64,000 bases of DNA from Craterostigma plantagineum (Eukaryota > Streptophyta > Magnoliopsida > Lamiales > Linderniaceae). The position numbers and the translations under genes were made by a program. The stretch covers positions 19,200,001 through 19,264,000 of the forward strand of contig JAPQWV010000005.1 of assembly GCA_027422505.1 (NCBI GenBank). The letters run 5' to 3'. The notes beneath the pieces are model-generated. The model saw only the letters and a program-made list of their open reading frames with translations, had not been told where the DNA came from and did not search any database. Shown piece after piece: positions 22,990-33,279 of the stretch (position 1 is its first letter; every line of letters starts with the position of its first letter).

Positions 22990-24115
22990 CACCAGCAACT
23001 TCAAGACAGAAAACAGAGGAAGGAGCGAGCTGCCATGGGAGGTAGAGCTCCGTTCGGGCGTTGATCAAGTCGACAAGGTAATTATTCCAATCCCAAATCA
23101 ACACTTGAATCATCACGAGCTCACTTTATTCTATTCCATTTCACCAACTTGCGCTCGTTAAATTGGAATAAGTTATAAATCTATTGTCTAGGTCATCGGA
23201 GTTCGTTGGTATCTATCTGCTTGATTGGAAGTCGTTTTCATCGTTTAGGCGAGCCTGCTTCGATCTTGTACTCATCTAGTTATGTTATTTCATCATTTCT
23301 GATGGATGATTAACTATTATTAGCCCCTGAAGCTCTTAGCAGTTATTAGTATTATTGTTTTAGCCCGAGTCAATCGGTTTATCACGCTTAGGTTTTCTTT
23401 CCTTAATGCTTTACAGTGTACATAAGGTTTGTTAATTGTTTGATACGTGAGTTGTGATTGCTGTTTTTTTTTTTCGGAAATTTGTCTTCATTTGGGGGAA
23501 TTGATGTGTGTTGTGTTGTATGTGTGTTTGATCGCTGAAATATGTAATAGAGTTCATTATGTTTCTTTTCCCTTTATATGTTGGATTTTGTTTGGCTCAT
23601 TAGTTGGAATGTAAGAAGATAAAACCATATTACCTTGAATTGGATCCTATATGTATGCATTAGGTTATAATGGGACAAACAATATAAATATATATTCATA
23701 TATGTTTAATTGTGTGTTTGTGTATAAAATCATATATATCTTCATGCACCAATTACTTAAGCTCTGATAACTCTTAATAGGTTTAGCAGGTTCGAAAATT
23801 TGGTTGAGAGAAAAGGAAAAATTCAGGTAAGCGATTGGGAGCTGTTTTCATCATTTCACAAGTTATGTTATCTTATACTTGAATTCATGTAGTTATTGCC
23901 TTTTGTTATTAGTCTTCGTTCTTTGATAGTTGTGTATTTATCCAACCAATGTATGGAAACATTTTTGACGCTAGAGGCATGTTTTAAAATCTTGACCGTT
24001 GTTGATTAGGGTATTATATGTTGTATTGTAGGTATGATGGATATTGATATCCTTCTTCTGGCATCTCTAAGCAGTATGAATGCTTAACTTTACAGCCCTA
24101 ATCATCTTTGTTTGC

Positions 24116-24165
<50 letters not shown>

Positions 24166-25266
24166 TATAAGCTGATTATGTTCTTATAAGCTAGGAAATT
24201 AATTACACAATTCTTGATCTAATAAAAATGAAATTATATGATATGATTCAGGTGGGACGGCAAGTTATCTTCTAGATATGAGCCCTATGATCGTAGCACA
24301 AGCTGATAACAGCAATACACCAATCAATGTGGAGCCTATTCATCTTGGTTGGTCTTTGTTTGATTGTGCCCCTCAGAAAGGTCCTTTGTTTTTATCATCA
24401 CTTTCTTTTCTTGAATTTATTCTCCTTGTGTTTATACATTATTGATTAGTAGAATAATTATGTTGTTTTCCCAGGTGATGATATTGATGTATAACTTGAC
24501 ATATCCAAGTGGGACTGCAAATACTTATCTTATCAAGAGCTTCCCCATCCCAAGTCCCAAAGGAGCTAGGCTTGCCAAGTAAAATTAATTATGCTGAATT
24601 CTTTCATCAATATGATTTATGATGTTATTGACCATAACCCTTTATTTTTGTTGATATTCGAAACAGTAAAAAAGAGTGGACTCCATTCAAATCATCCATA
24701 GCAAGCTTCACCTCGGCTTGTTTTCGGTGGTTCTTTGCCGCCAGCGATGGCTGTGGTTTTAGTAGCTTCCCAACCTTCGGCCTCCAAGCTTTTGCCAAAA
24801 GGTTACAAACCCAAAAAAAAAAGCGATCTTGATCTTTATTATCACTTAAGTTTCTCAATTGCAACTTCTTTTCTTGCAGGTTTTACTTTCTCAGCTACCT
24901 ACATTGGCGTTATTGATATACGAATTGTTTCTATCGAGAAAAGAACCACTTATTCATGCTCTCGAAGACTCTAAGAAGCGGGAAGAGAAGCTTGAATTGG
25001 TGATAAGAGATTTGTTTCGAGGTGTTGGACTTCAAAATCATAAATATCCAAGTACTTCTGGAAAAAATGAACGTCATGATAGAATGTTTATGCGAATTCT
25101 AGCTTTGAGTGATACAATGTTTTATGTTAAGATTCGAATACTCTTGCATTGCGATTTGAATGAATGTATGATTTATATGGGAATTGTTGTGTTAGGTCTC
25201 GTGAAATGTCATTTGGAGGGTTACTCTAAAAATTGTGCTAGTTTTGTTGTATATTGGGACAAATAG
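22990..25266 (+). pseudogene. Captured multi-exon plant gene fragments, not recognised
   Basis: Between the CACTA ends lie exon-like pieces with splice signals. A leader exon with GCCATGGGAGGTAGAGC ends at a GTAATT donor near 23078. A small exon ends TTCAG|GTAAGC near 23826. An exon from about 24253 is readable as MSPMIVAQADNSNTP followed by HLGWSLFDCAPQK and ends at a GT near 24380. A further exon starts at an AG near 24475. A last open frame, 24859-25266, contains LSQLPTLALLIYELFL and HALEDSKKREEKLELVIRDL. Splice sites are kept, but no continuous frame spans the exons. I do not recognise the source gene. Confidence 0.55.
24120..24169. repeat. (TA)n microsatellite
   Basis: About 50 bp of nearly pure TA. 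The corresponding place in the duplicated block (near 49760) has only ATATATATA, so it expanded or contracted after duplication. Confidence 0.9.
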
Positions 25267-25752
25267 CCACAGAATTTCCGTGTCTGATAATACATAGCAA
25301 CAGATTTGAGACGGAATATTCTGTGACAAAATTTATATTAGAAACGGAGTTTATCCATGTCTAATCTGCTACGAGAGCAACACCTACAGAATCAAACACG
25401 GATAGTTCCGTGTCTAATGAGACAATAGAAATGGAATTTCGGTTTTAGACACGGAATTTTCCGTGTCTAAAATGCCTATTTCTAGTAGTGAAAGCAACAG
25501 CACTTAATGAGTTTCTTGGCGAAGGCAATGAGAAATCCCACTTTCGTTGATTTATTTTCTTATATAGCATTAAGATTCAAACCCTCAACCTTTTAACCAA
25601 ATATGTAAATATTCGGACTCCAACCCTACAATCGAAGAAAGCAAACCAAATCATAAAAATCAAAAAGGGGTGTGATACTTTATCTCAGTATATATCACGA
25701 TACATCACAGACAACCACCTACTTACAACCAAATCCTAATCTATTGAGTTCT

Positions 25753-26767
25753 TCACACATTGATTAGAGGGCCGCCTTTGGCGTACTCCGTAAAGGCGAG
25801 AGCCACAAGCCCAATCATGGCGAACCTCCCATTCCATATCTCGGCGTCCGAATTCCAAAACCCGTTGTTCTTTGCCTCGGGGGAAAGCCCTCTGTAGATA
25901 GGAACCAGAGTGGCAAGCGCCAACACTGCGCTCGTAAGAAGGAACCACTGAATGCCTCCATTGAACACCTGAGAAAACACGTCCCGTCCAGTTGCTAACT
26001 CCACTCCAACGGCCGCCACGAATCCTATCATTGCCGCTCGACCGTTGATCCTCTCTGGCGCAAGTCCGTCGAAAGAGAACAAATCGGTGGTTCTCTTTGT
26101 CGTCACCTCAGTTCTGTTGGGAGTCAAGTCGGGCCCACCGTCGTGCGTCTGTTGCTTCTGCTGCTGGTCGTTCTTACCGTCCTGAATTAGGTCTTACGAA
26201 GTTTGAAAAGAAGGAAATTCGAGAAATTTTGAAAGCGTTTTAAATATAAAAAGCAGTATTTAAGTGTGTTTGGAACAAGGATTCTATGCGGCAAAGACAA
26301 GAAAAAAGTGTAATGTTACGTACGAGCTCGAAGCGCAACGTACAATGGTTAGTTGCGCTAACTTAATTTTCCCGGACCCACGGATTTTGCCTACCAGACC
26401 CAGCCGCAAACCCTCAGGGTTTATTTGCTCATGTGAAACTCGATGGTGGAAAGAAAAGGAACGCGTAAGGTACATGTCGAACCATTGTACGGTACGCTCC
26501 GAGTATCGTTCCATTATAATTTTGGTTTCTTTTTCACGTTGAATTCTACATACTACTCACACCCTAAGTCTATGTGTGTAAAGAAAATGCATTAATAATC
26601 ATATATACCTCTCTCATGCTTCGAACATCGAACTTGGTATTCCTCTTCATCAGTGGCAAAGCATAGCTTTGCTTTCCCAAGAAGTTGTTAGGACCAAACC
26701 TCGTAATACTGCTTTGTCCTCGGCAAGACATTGCTGGCATCAATGCGTAGCAAGTTGAAGAAGCCAT
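25753..26767 (-). CDS. ELIP: ELIP copy 4, chloroplast early light-induced protein
   Basis: Exon 1 26609-26767 (53 codons) and exon 2 25753-26181 (142 codons plus stop), with a 427-bp intron (GTATAT donor, TTCAG acceptor, phase 0); 195 residues. Transit peptide starts MASSTCYALMPAMSCRG; it lacks one residue (FGPNNFLGKQ) relative to the other copies and has DVRSMRE at the exon end. Exon 2 begins DGKNDQQQKQQTHDGG, then the three thylakoid helices with both ExxNGRxAM motifs; helix 2 is preceded by GGIQWFLL rather than GGVMWFLL. It forms a subclass with copy 7, with which it is nearly identical. Intact by sequence; role in photoprotection is from family knowledge. Confidence 0.93.
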
Positions 26768-26884
26768 GATGGATTATTTAGCTCTTTCTCGACAAATAAT
26801 TTTATTGTTGAAGATTTCAATTTTGATAGGCAATAAACAGCGAAGAATGAATAATGATGAGAGCCAAGTATATGAAGTCGAGGG

Positions 26885-26894
26885 ATATTTATAG
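26885..26894 (-). promoter_or_regulatory. ELIP copy 4 TATA box
   Basis: CTATAAATAT on the minus strand, about 118 bp upstream of the ATG. The ACGT element of the other copies is replaced by CTACGTGTAG near 26932-26941, which still has the ACGT core. Confidence 0.55.
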
Positions 26895-26941
26895 GTAGAG
26901 ATGTGAGGACAATCGAGTGGAGATTCTGACATCTACGTGTA

Positions 26942-29109
26942 GCCTTTAAACTACTCGCCGTCACACATATGTTGAAATTAAAGGTGTTGATTTTGTGCTG
27001 AATAATCGTTAGTATATAATGTCTAGAAATTTCCCAAGTCTTTCCATTTGTTAGTGGAAAGTCGACAATACATGCATGTGTACTGTTAACGTCAGCATGG
27101 AGAATTTGTCTTTTACAATCGCGTCGCGTTTATTGTAATAACTTGCATTTCTGTGTATATTCATCTTAAAACAGCCGTCCGCAAGGGTGTTAAATAGTAT
27201 TGCAAATGAATCTAATTTTTTTGGTTATTCGAGATTCGCTTCGAAAATTTAAAATTCGCAAATACGGATTCTTTTATGATTCGAATATCGAATGCGAAGA
27301 ATATAAATATCTAAGTATTCATCTCAACTTATTCAATGGTATATTTGAATATAACATATCATAATTCGATGTTTATTTTAAATGTAGCATATTATATCAT
27401 AAATATATCATTTTTATTAATAATAGAAAAATGCAAAAAATAAACATATCATATAGTATAATCAATATATTATAATTCGATGTTTATTTTAAATGTAGCA
27501 TATTATATCATAAATATATCATTTTTATTAAAAATAGAAAAATGCAAAAAATAAACATATCATATAGTATAAATCAATATATATTTAAATATGTAGATTT
27601 TTTTATTAAATATAAAATATATTCGAATGTTCGAACATTCGATGACAATATTTTAAAATTGAATTCAGTAGATTTTATGATTCGAAAAGTAAATAAATAA
27701 GAATACGAGTATTAGAATCGTTAATAGAATACGAATTGAATATTGTGGTATTCGACTCAATTTGATTCGTTTGTGACCTTAGTTTTACGGCTTCTCTGAC
27801 CCATTGAGGGTCTGTTTGAGCTTTTCATGCTTAAGGTTTAGGCTGTCATAAATGGGCATAACTGTTGCCCGTGGAATGTATTGACACATCACAACAAAAG
27901 AAAATATAACTCTAATTATATTTACTTCAATTTAATTTTTAATTCAATAAATCATAATAATAATTATTTAATGTACATTACTATTGTTTTTATGAATTAA
28001 TTATTATGGTAATAATTGTGAATATTATTTTAGTTTAGAAATTATTGTTATTGGAGTAAAAAATTTAGTGCAGAAGATATAATTTAAATTTATTTTAGTA
28101 AATCACTAGTAACTGAGCATTATTCCAGTTTCTGCCCACCACCAACAAAGACTCATTTTCCCTTTCTCCTCCATTAAAAAAAGTTATGTTTTTCCCATCG
28201 CACACAAATATATAATTTAGAGAACATTTCTGATATTAATAACAGAACACCCATCAAGTTAGGCGCAGCCAACCGAAGGTTTGCACGAGTTAGGCCACCG
28301 CGGTTCTTGATGAAGACATACGAGTTCGTCGACGATTCTAATGCACACGAAGTCGTTTCTGGAGAGATGTAATGACAGTTTCGTCACATGGATCCTCAGA
28401 GACAAGGCCGTAGCTGAAGAAATCGGGATCTGAGGCGAAATTCTTCGGGTCCTCGATCATTTTTAAGCTTTTCTTCAAATAAGATACGTAATATAGCGTA
28501 AACGTAAACGTAACTTAGAGATAAAAATATTGTTTAGATGGTAACTGTAAATATATTGTATAAAGCGAAGTTCAAAAAATACTTAATTATAGATATAATG
28601 TTCGTCTAGATGGTTTAGAGACAAAAATATTGATCAAATACTACTCGAAACGAAACCCTTTGATAATTCCGATCGATTACAAGAACAAATCACGTCTGGT
28701 TTTTTTTTTTTTGGCCTTAAATAAAAAGCTATATGTAATATGTATTGTTTGCAGCTTTATGTTTTAATAAATTATAAATATTTTGCTTGTTTATTAATTT
28801 AAACTAAACAACTTACGTAATATATATAAACCGAACGGGAGTTCGCTAGTGAAGGGTTTTTTAGGGGACAATCCAAATTGTAGTCCCATAAAAAGGAACC
28901 ACCTATGCAATAAACAAACAAAAATCGTAATAAAATCGCAAATTCGAAAAGGACGGTGTGACCCTTTATTTCAATATTATTTCACCATTCATCACACATA
29001 ACATAACCATCTATTTACATCCTCCTCGATCTGTAACATCTACCATAACCTAAAAATATTATATTATCAACCAAACTCTAATCAAGACTTCATTTAATCT
29101 ATGAGTTCT
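26942..29109. other. ELIP copy 4 upstream flank and spacer, no gene
   Basis: Shared ELIP flank to about 27230, AT-rich repeat to about 27780, then spacer collinear with block B to 28798. A short diverged repeat around 28320-28420 (GTCGACGATTCTAA, ATGACAGTTT) resembles 20985-21500 and 47105-47190. No coding region is seen. From about 28940 it is the 3' flank of ELIP copy 5. Confidence 0.55.
27361..27582. repeat. Two tandem 111-bp units
   Basis: The unit starting ATAATTCGATGTTTATTTT occurs at 27361 and again at 27472. The matching place in block B (near 57523) has one unit. The change happened after the block duplication, in one direction or the other. Confidence 0.8.
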
Positions 29110-29980
29110 TCACACATTGATTAGAGGGCCGCCTTTGACGTACTCCGTAAAGGCGAGAGCCACAAGCCCAATCATGGCGAACCTCCCATTCCATATCTCG
29201 GCGTCCGAATTCCAAAACCCGTTGTTCTTAGCCTCGGGGGATACCCCTCTGTAGATAGGAACCAGAGTGGTGAGCGCCAACACTGCGCTCGTCAGAAGGA
29301 ACCACATAACGCCTCTGTTGAACACCTGAGAAAATACGTCCCGTCCAGTTGCTAACTCCACTCCAACGGCCGTCACGAATCCTATCATTGCCGCCCGACC
29401 GTTGATCCTCTCGGGCGCAAGTCCGTCGAAAGAGAACAAATCGACTGTTCGCTTTGTCGTCACCTCAGTTCTATTGGGAGTCAGGTCGGGCCCACCGTCG
29501 TGCGTCTGTTGTTGTTGTTTTTGCGGTTACTGCCCCTCCTTCTCATTGTCCTGAGCACATGGAAAAATTCAGAAGCAGTTTTCTAGGAGTGGTATGAGGC
29601 TGACTTAATTTGCCTTCTTTTTTTTTTCAGACGTTTGGTATGCGGAAATCGATGCTGAAATGAAAAAGGAAAAGCTTATGGTGCGCATCGAAACATTGTA
29701 GCGTTACGTTTCGTGTGTCTACCATTATACTTTTTTCGTTTCTTTTCCAAATCGAATTCATTACCAAACTCCACCCTAAGTCTGTGCATATGTAAAGGAA
29801 ACTCATTAATATACATACCTCTCTCATGCTTCGGACAGTAAACTTAGCATTCCTCTTCATCAGCGGCAAGGCATAGCTTCGCTTTCCGAAGAAGAGGTTG
29901 TTAGGGCCAAACCTCGTAATACTGCTTTGTCCTCGGCAAGACATTGCTGGCATCGTTGCGTAGCAAGTTGAAGAAGCCAT
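29110..29980 (-). pseudogene. ELIP copy 5: in-frame stop at codon 8 of exon 2
   Basis: Exon 1 29819-29980 (54 codons, starts MASSTCYATMPAMSC) and exon 2 29110-29550 with a 268-bp intron. Read from the conserved acceptor, exon 2 begins DNEKEGQ and then has TAA at 29527-29529; copy 6 has CTG at this codon. The rest of exon 2 is open and complete, with all three helices (ERINGRAAMIG, WFLLTSAVLAL, NGRFAMIGLVAL). An alternative in-phase CAG lies at the end of the CAA run, just before THDGG; splicing there would skip the stop and cost only part of the Gln-rich linker. As annotated it is a pseudogene, but it could be rescued by splicing. Confidence 0.75.
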
Positions 29981-30114
29981 GATTGATCTTTCGTGCTTAA
30001 CTTTAGGTCGTAATTATTGACGAATATTTGTTGAAGATTTCAATGATCGGCAATATAAACTGTAAAGAGCGAATTATATTTGAATGATGAGAGCTTAGTA
30101 TATGACGTCCAGGG

Positions 30115-30162
30115 ATATATATAGGTGAGATATGAGGACATTTGAGTGATGCTCTTACATCC
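30115..30162 (-). promoter_or_regulatory. ELIP copy 5 promoter elements
   Basis: CTATATATAT (30115-30124) replaces the CTATAAATAT of other copies, about 135 bp upstream of the ATG; an ACGTGG core lies near 30160. Copy 6 has the same TATA variant. Confidence 0.45.
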
Positions 30163-30305
30163 ACGTAAGGTTTAAAGTAAACGAAGTCACGTCGATGCAT
30201 ATCTTGATATTAAGGGTGATAATATGTGCTGAAAACGCGTAAGTATATAATGTCTCGAAATCTCCCAAGTCTTTTTATTTGGTGGTGAAACTCGACTGTA
30301 CATGT

Positions 30306-30514
30306 CAGTGGCGGAGCCAGAGCACTCAATGGGTGGGGTCCAGTCTAATTGGACCCCACACCCTATATTTTAAAAAAAATTTCGATGGGGTCCCTATAGT
30401 GTAAAATTTTTCAATTTTGGTCCCCCACTAAAAAATTTATACTAAATTACTAATAAAAAAAAAAATTCAGTGGGGTCCAAGGACCCCACTGGCCCTTTAG
30501 TAGCTCCGCCTCTG
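30306..30514. mobile_element. hAT MITE with 8-bp TSD
   Basis: A 209-bp insertion starting CAGTGGCGGAGCCAGAG and ending TAGCTCCGCCTCTG, whose ends are inverted repeats (CAGwGGCGGAGC). It is flanked by GTACATGT at 30298-30305 and 30515-30522, an 8-bp target duplication. The flank of ELIP copy 6 has one GTACATGT and no insert (near 46918), giving the empty site. Internally TGGGGTCC and GGACCCCA words are inverted. Non-coding. Confidence 0.9.
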
Positions 30515-30618
30515 GTACATGTGTACCATAATGTCAGCATGGAGAGTTTATCTTTTACCATGGTTTCCATGTTTCCTGTAACTAGTATGCTTAGTAGATC
30601 GGATGTATGCGTAAATAT

Positions 30619-31009
30619 TATTGAATATCACTGATGAAGAAGATAAGAAAGCTTAGCAGGTGAGCTGATCTGAGAACAGAGCTCACAGCCCAAATTTCAA
30701 AGCATGGCTAATATCAAAAGCGCGCGGCCGTTGTGGCTACAAGCGTTTTATTTTAGAATGCAGATTGGGCCATTTCATTTAATCTTCGGCCCACTTAGCC
30801 CGTTCGACTTATGGAAGTTTGGCGCGTCTTTTAAATATAGTTAGTCGTCTTCTTCGTTTGTGTGTGACTGTTACAAAAAGGTCTGTAATCTGTAAAACAG
30901 AGACTCTGTGAAATATTGTCTAGATCTTCGATCGTGGATGTAGGATTCTATTACGAATCTGAACCACGTTAAACACTGTGTTCTTTGGTTCTTTTGTTCA
31001 AATTTGATA
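30619..31009 (+). repeat. Copia 5' LTR
   Basis: 391 bp. A TATA-like TTTAAATATAG lies about two thirds of the way from the start of the flanking promoter half. Ends immediately before the primer site. Confidence 0.9.
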
Positions 31010-31021
31010 TGGTATCAGAGC
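31010..31021 (+). promoter_or_regulatory. Copia tRNA-Met primer-binding site
   Basis: TGGTATCAGAGC directly follows the 5' LTR; complementary to the 3' end of initiator tRNA-Met. Confidence 0.9.
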
Positions 31022-31104
31022 AACTTGCTGCGCCGTGAATATCACCAAGGAAAATAGAATAACTTCGATCAATCGACATTGCAGAGAATCCTACATCATC
31101 TTCA

Positions 31105-32253
31105 ATGCCAGAGAATCTTCCACCGTCTTCGAATTCAGGAGCGACCGTGCTCATTAACGATCCGTACTTCTTGAATAATAATGATAATTCGGGTCAGCTG
31201 TTGGTTCATGAGCAATTAAACGGTGATAATTATGCGACCTGGAGCAGAGCGATGATGATTGCTCCCGTTCCAGATCCACAGAATTCTGTTAATTCACAGA
31301 ATCAATTGTCAGCGTGGAAAAGAAATAACAATGTTGCGATTTCTTGGATAATTAATGCTGTCACGAAGGACATTTCAGCTAGTATTCTTTACAGCGCGAC
31401 GGCAAGAGAGGTTTGGGTAGATCTTCAGGAAAGATTTGGGCAAACGAATAAGCCAAGAATTCTTCAGCTGAAAAGGGAATTGATTAATCTCTCACAGGGG
31501 ACCAATTCAATTGCAGCGTATTTTACGAGATTGAAGACACTCTGGGATGAATTGTCCAACTATAGACCGATCTGCTCGTGCACTTGTGGGGGAATCAAGG
31601 AGCTGAAGGTTTACCAGGATGAAGACTACGTTCTTACCTTTTTGATGGGATTAAATGATACCTTTTCGCAGATTAGAGGGCAGATCTTATTAATGGATCC
31701 TTTGCCTACAATTAACAAGGTGTTTTCATTGCTTATCCAAGAAGAGAAGCAGAGGTCCATGACTCCAGTTTTAATTCGCAATGGAGATGATCAGACCAAT
31801 AATATGGCTATGATGACAGTTAAAAATGAGCAAGATCAGATAAAGAGGAACTTTCATAACCAGAAAAGAGATGGCATCAAGCCAATATGCACACATTGCA
31901 ACAAGAAAGGTCACACTGTTGAGACGTGCTATCAGATACATGGTTTTCCTCCTGGTTACAAACAGACTCAGAGGTTTAAGAATGCTAGGATGAACACAGT
32001 TCAGGTGGATAATGCAAACAGAGCAGTTCCAACCAGTTCACTGTCAAGCTCAGGTGTTCTGCCAGCTAAAGATTCTCTGGTTAGGGTTGAAATGACCCCC
32101 TTTCAGTTGCAAAGCTTGAGGGCCTTGTTCGGCCAATCAGTTGAGGATGCAAAGTCAGACACTGGGGGGCAGGACAGTATGCAGACAAGGAGGCAGGTAT
32201 GGTTCTTTCCTTCAATTTGCCCGAATTCACAAACTCAAAGGTTTGGCTCATAG
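31105..32253 (+). CDS. gag: Copia gag (retrotransposon capsid precursor)
   Basis: 382 codons. The N-terminal half is a UBN2/copia-type gag: NDPYFLNNNDNSGQLLV, LNGDNYATWSRAM, SWIINAVTKDI, VWVDLQERFGQTN. Near residue 265 a zinc knuckle reads CTHCNKKGHTVETCY. Gag packages the element RNA into cytoplasmic particles. In intact copia elements gag continues into protease; here the frame shifts near 32197 and ends in a short out-of-frame tail after MQTRRQ. The following pol frame overlaps this tail by about 50 bp. Confidence 0.9.
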   Translation: MPENLPPSSNSGATVLINDPYFLNNNDNSGQLLVHEQLNGDNYATWSRAMMIAPVPDPQNSVNSQNQLSAWKRNNNVAISWIINAVTKDISASILYSATAREVWVDLQERFGQTNKPRILQLKRELINLSQGTNSIAAYFTRLKTLWDELSNYRPICSCTCGGIKELKVYQDEDYVLTFLMGLNDTFSQIRGQILLMDPLPTINKVFSLLIQEEKQRSMTPVLIRNGDDQTNNMAMMTVKNEQDQIKRNFHNQKRDGIKPICTHCNKKGHTVETCYQIHGFPPGYKQTQRFKNARMNTVQVDNANRAVPTSSLSSSGVLPAKDSLVRVEMTPFQLQSLRALFGQSVEDAKSDTGGQDSMQTRRQVWFFPSICPNSQTQRFGS

Positions 32254-33209
32254 ATTCAGGTGCTACAAGGCACGTATGTGGTAATCCAAGTTTACTCCAT
32301 AATCTACATGATATAGAGGAATCACGAGTAATTCTACCAGATAACTCAATCATAAGAGTCAGTAAGGCTGGTTCTTTCACAATAAACAGGCACATTATTC
32401 TGACAGATGTTCTAGCGGTCCCTCAATTTCATTTTAATCTGATATCAGTAAGTTACTTGGCTGATAAGATGAATTGCAAGTTTCTTTTCGAAGCTAATGG
32501 TTTTGAGGTGCAAGACTGTTCCCAGCAAACGATTGGCAAGGGTAGGAAAATTGGTGGTTTATATGCCCTGCAAGCTGATTTCTTCCCTGTCAGGAATAAT
32601 GCTGTTTTTCTAAATAAGTTTTCCTATGATCTATGGCATAGAAGGCTAGGACATCCGTCTAATAAAGTCCTTGATCTCATTAAGGGGTCTGTTAAGTTTT
32701 CAGATAGTCTTGATGACAGTTTCTGTAAAATCTGCCCACTAGCAAAGCAGAAAAGAAGTATTTTTCCAAACAATAATAAGACATCGTGTTCACCCTTTGA
32801 TCTAGTACATTGTGACATTTGGGGCCCTTTTCATGTTGCTTCTCATTCAGGTCATAAGTACTTCCTTACAGTGGTAGATGACTACTCTAGATTTACTTGG
32901 TTATTCATGTTGACACAGAAATCAGATGTTAAGACAGTAATTCGCTTCTTTATAGCATTCGCTGAGACACATTTTAAGCGAAAGATTAAGGTTCTAAGGA
33001 CAGATAACGCAAAGGAACTTAATATGGCTGATCTGTATAGAGCTAAAGGAATAATTCATCATCTCTCATGTGTCCAAACACCACAGCAGAACTCAGTTGT
33101 GGAGAGAAAACACCAACACCTTCTTAATGTCGCGAGGTCTCTTTTCTTCATGTCTGGTGTTCCTATTGCTTTCTGGTCTGAATGCGTGCTAACAGCAACT
33201 TATCAATAG
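32199..33209 (+). pseudogene. pol: Copia pol, protease and integrase part
   Basis: 336 codons in a different frame from gag. Protease active site DSGATRH at about residues 19-25; GAG-pre-integrase domain with LWHRRLGHPS; integrase zinc-binding CxxC (KICPLAKQ); catalytic core with DLVHCDIWGPF, TVVDDYSRFTWLF, RTDNAKEL and the glutamate region QQNSVVERKHQHLLNVARSL. The frame ends at a stop after ECVLTATYQ near 33209, whereas the integrase clearly continues in another frame (NRTPS). One small indel therefore breaks pol here. Confidence 0.9.
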
Positions 33210-33279
33210 AACACCATCCATCAATCTGCATTCTAAGAGTCCTTTTGAACTGCTCTATCAAAAACCCATAGACTATCAT

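Larger units (their letters stand above)
22288..25490 (+). mobile_element. Pack-type CACTA element carrying gene fragments, copy A
   Basis: Begins CACTACAAGAAAACATAG and ends TTTCTAGTAGTG, with 3-bp duplication AAA at 22285-22287 and 25491-25493. Both ends (22310-22680 and 25265-25480) carry many inverted and direct copies of TTAGACACGGATTAGATACGG-like subterminal repeats. The middle encodes no transposase; instead it holds an intron-exon structure taken from a plant gene. It is 3.2 kb and non-autonomous. The same element at the same relative place in block B shows that it inserted before the duplication. Confidence 0.85.
20874..28798. repeat. Segmental duplication, block A (contains ELIP copy 4)
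   Basis: Collinear and very similar to 46998-58639. Shared content: spacer, the 3.2-kb CACTA element, ELIP gene (copy 4 or 7), promoter, AT-rich flank and a spacer to about 28798. Differences include a 50-bp TA microsatellite and an extra 111-bp tandem unit here, and a 4.5-kb MULE only in block B. Confidence 0.85.

Noticed and set aside
24735..24974. Short open frames at the intron between captured exons
   Set aside because: Overlapping frames on both strands across a putative intron; no motif and no consistent splice reading.
25736..25948. Small open frame next to ELIP copy 4 (and its twin at 51336-51548)
   Set aside because: Shadow of exon 2 in another frame; its conservation follows from that of the ELIP coding sequence.
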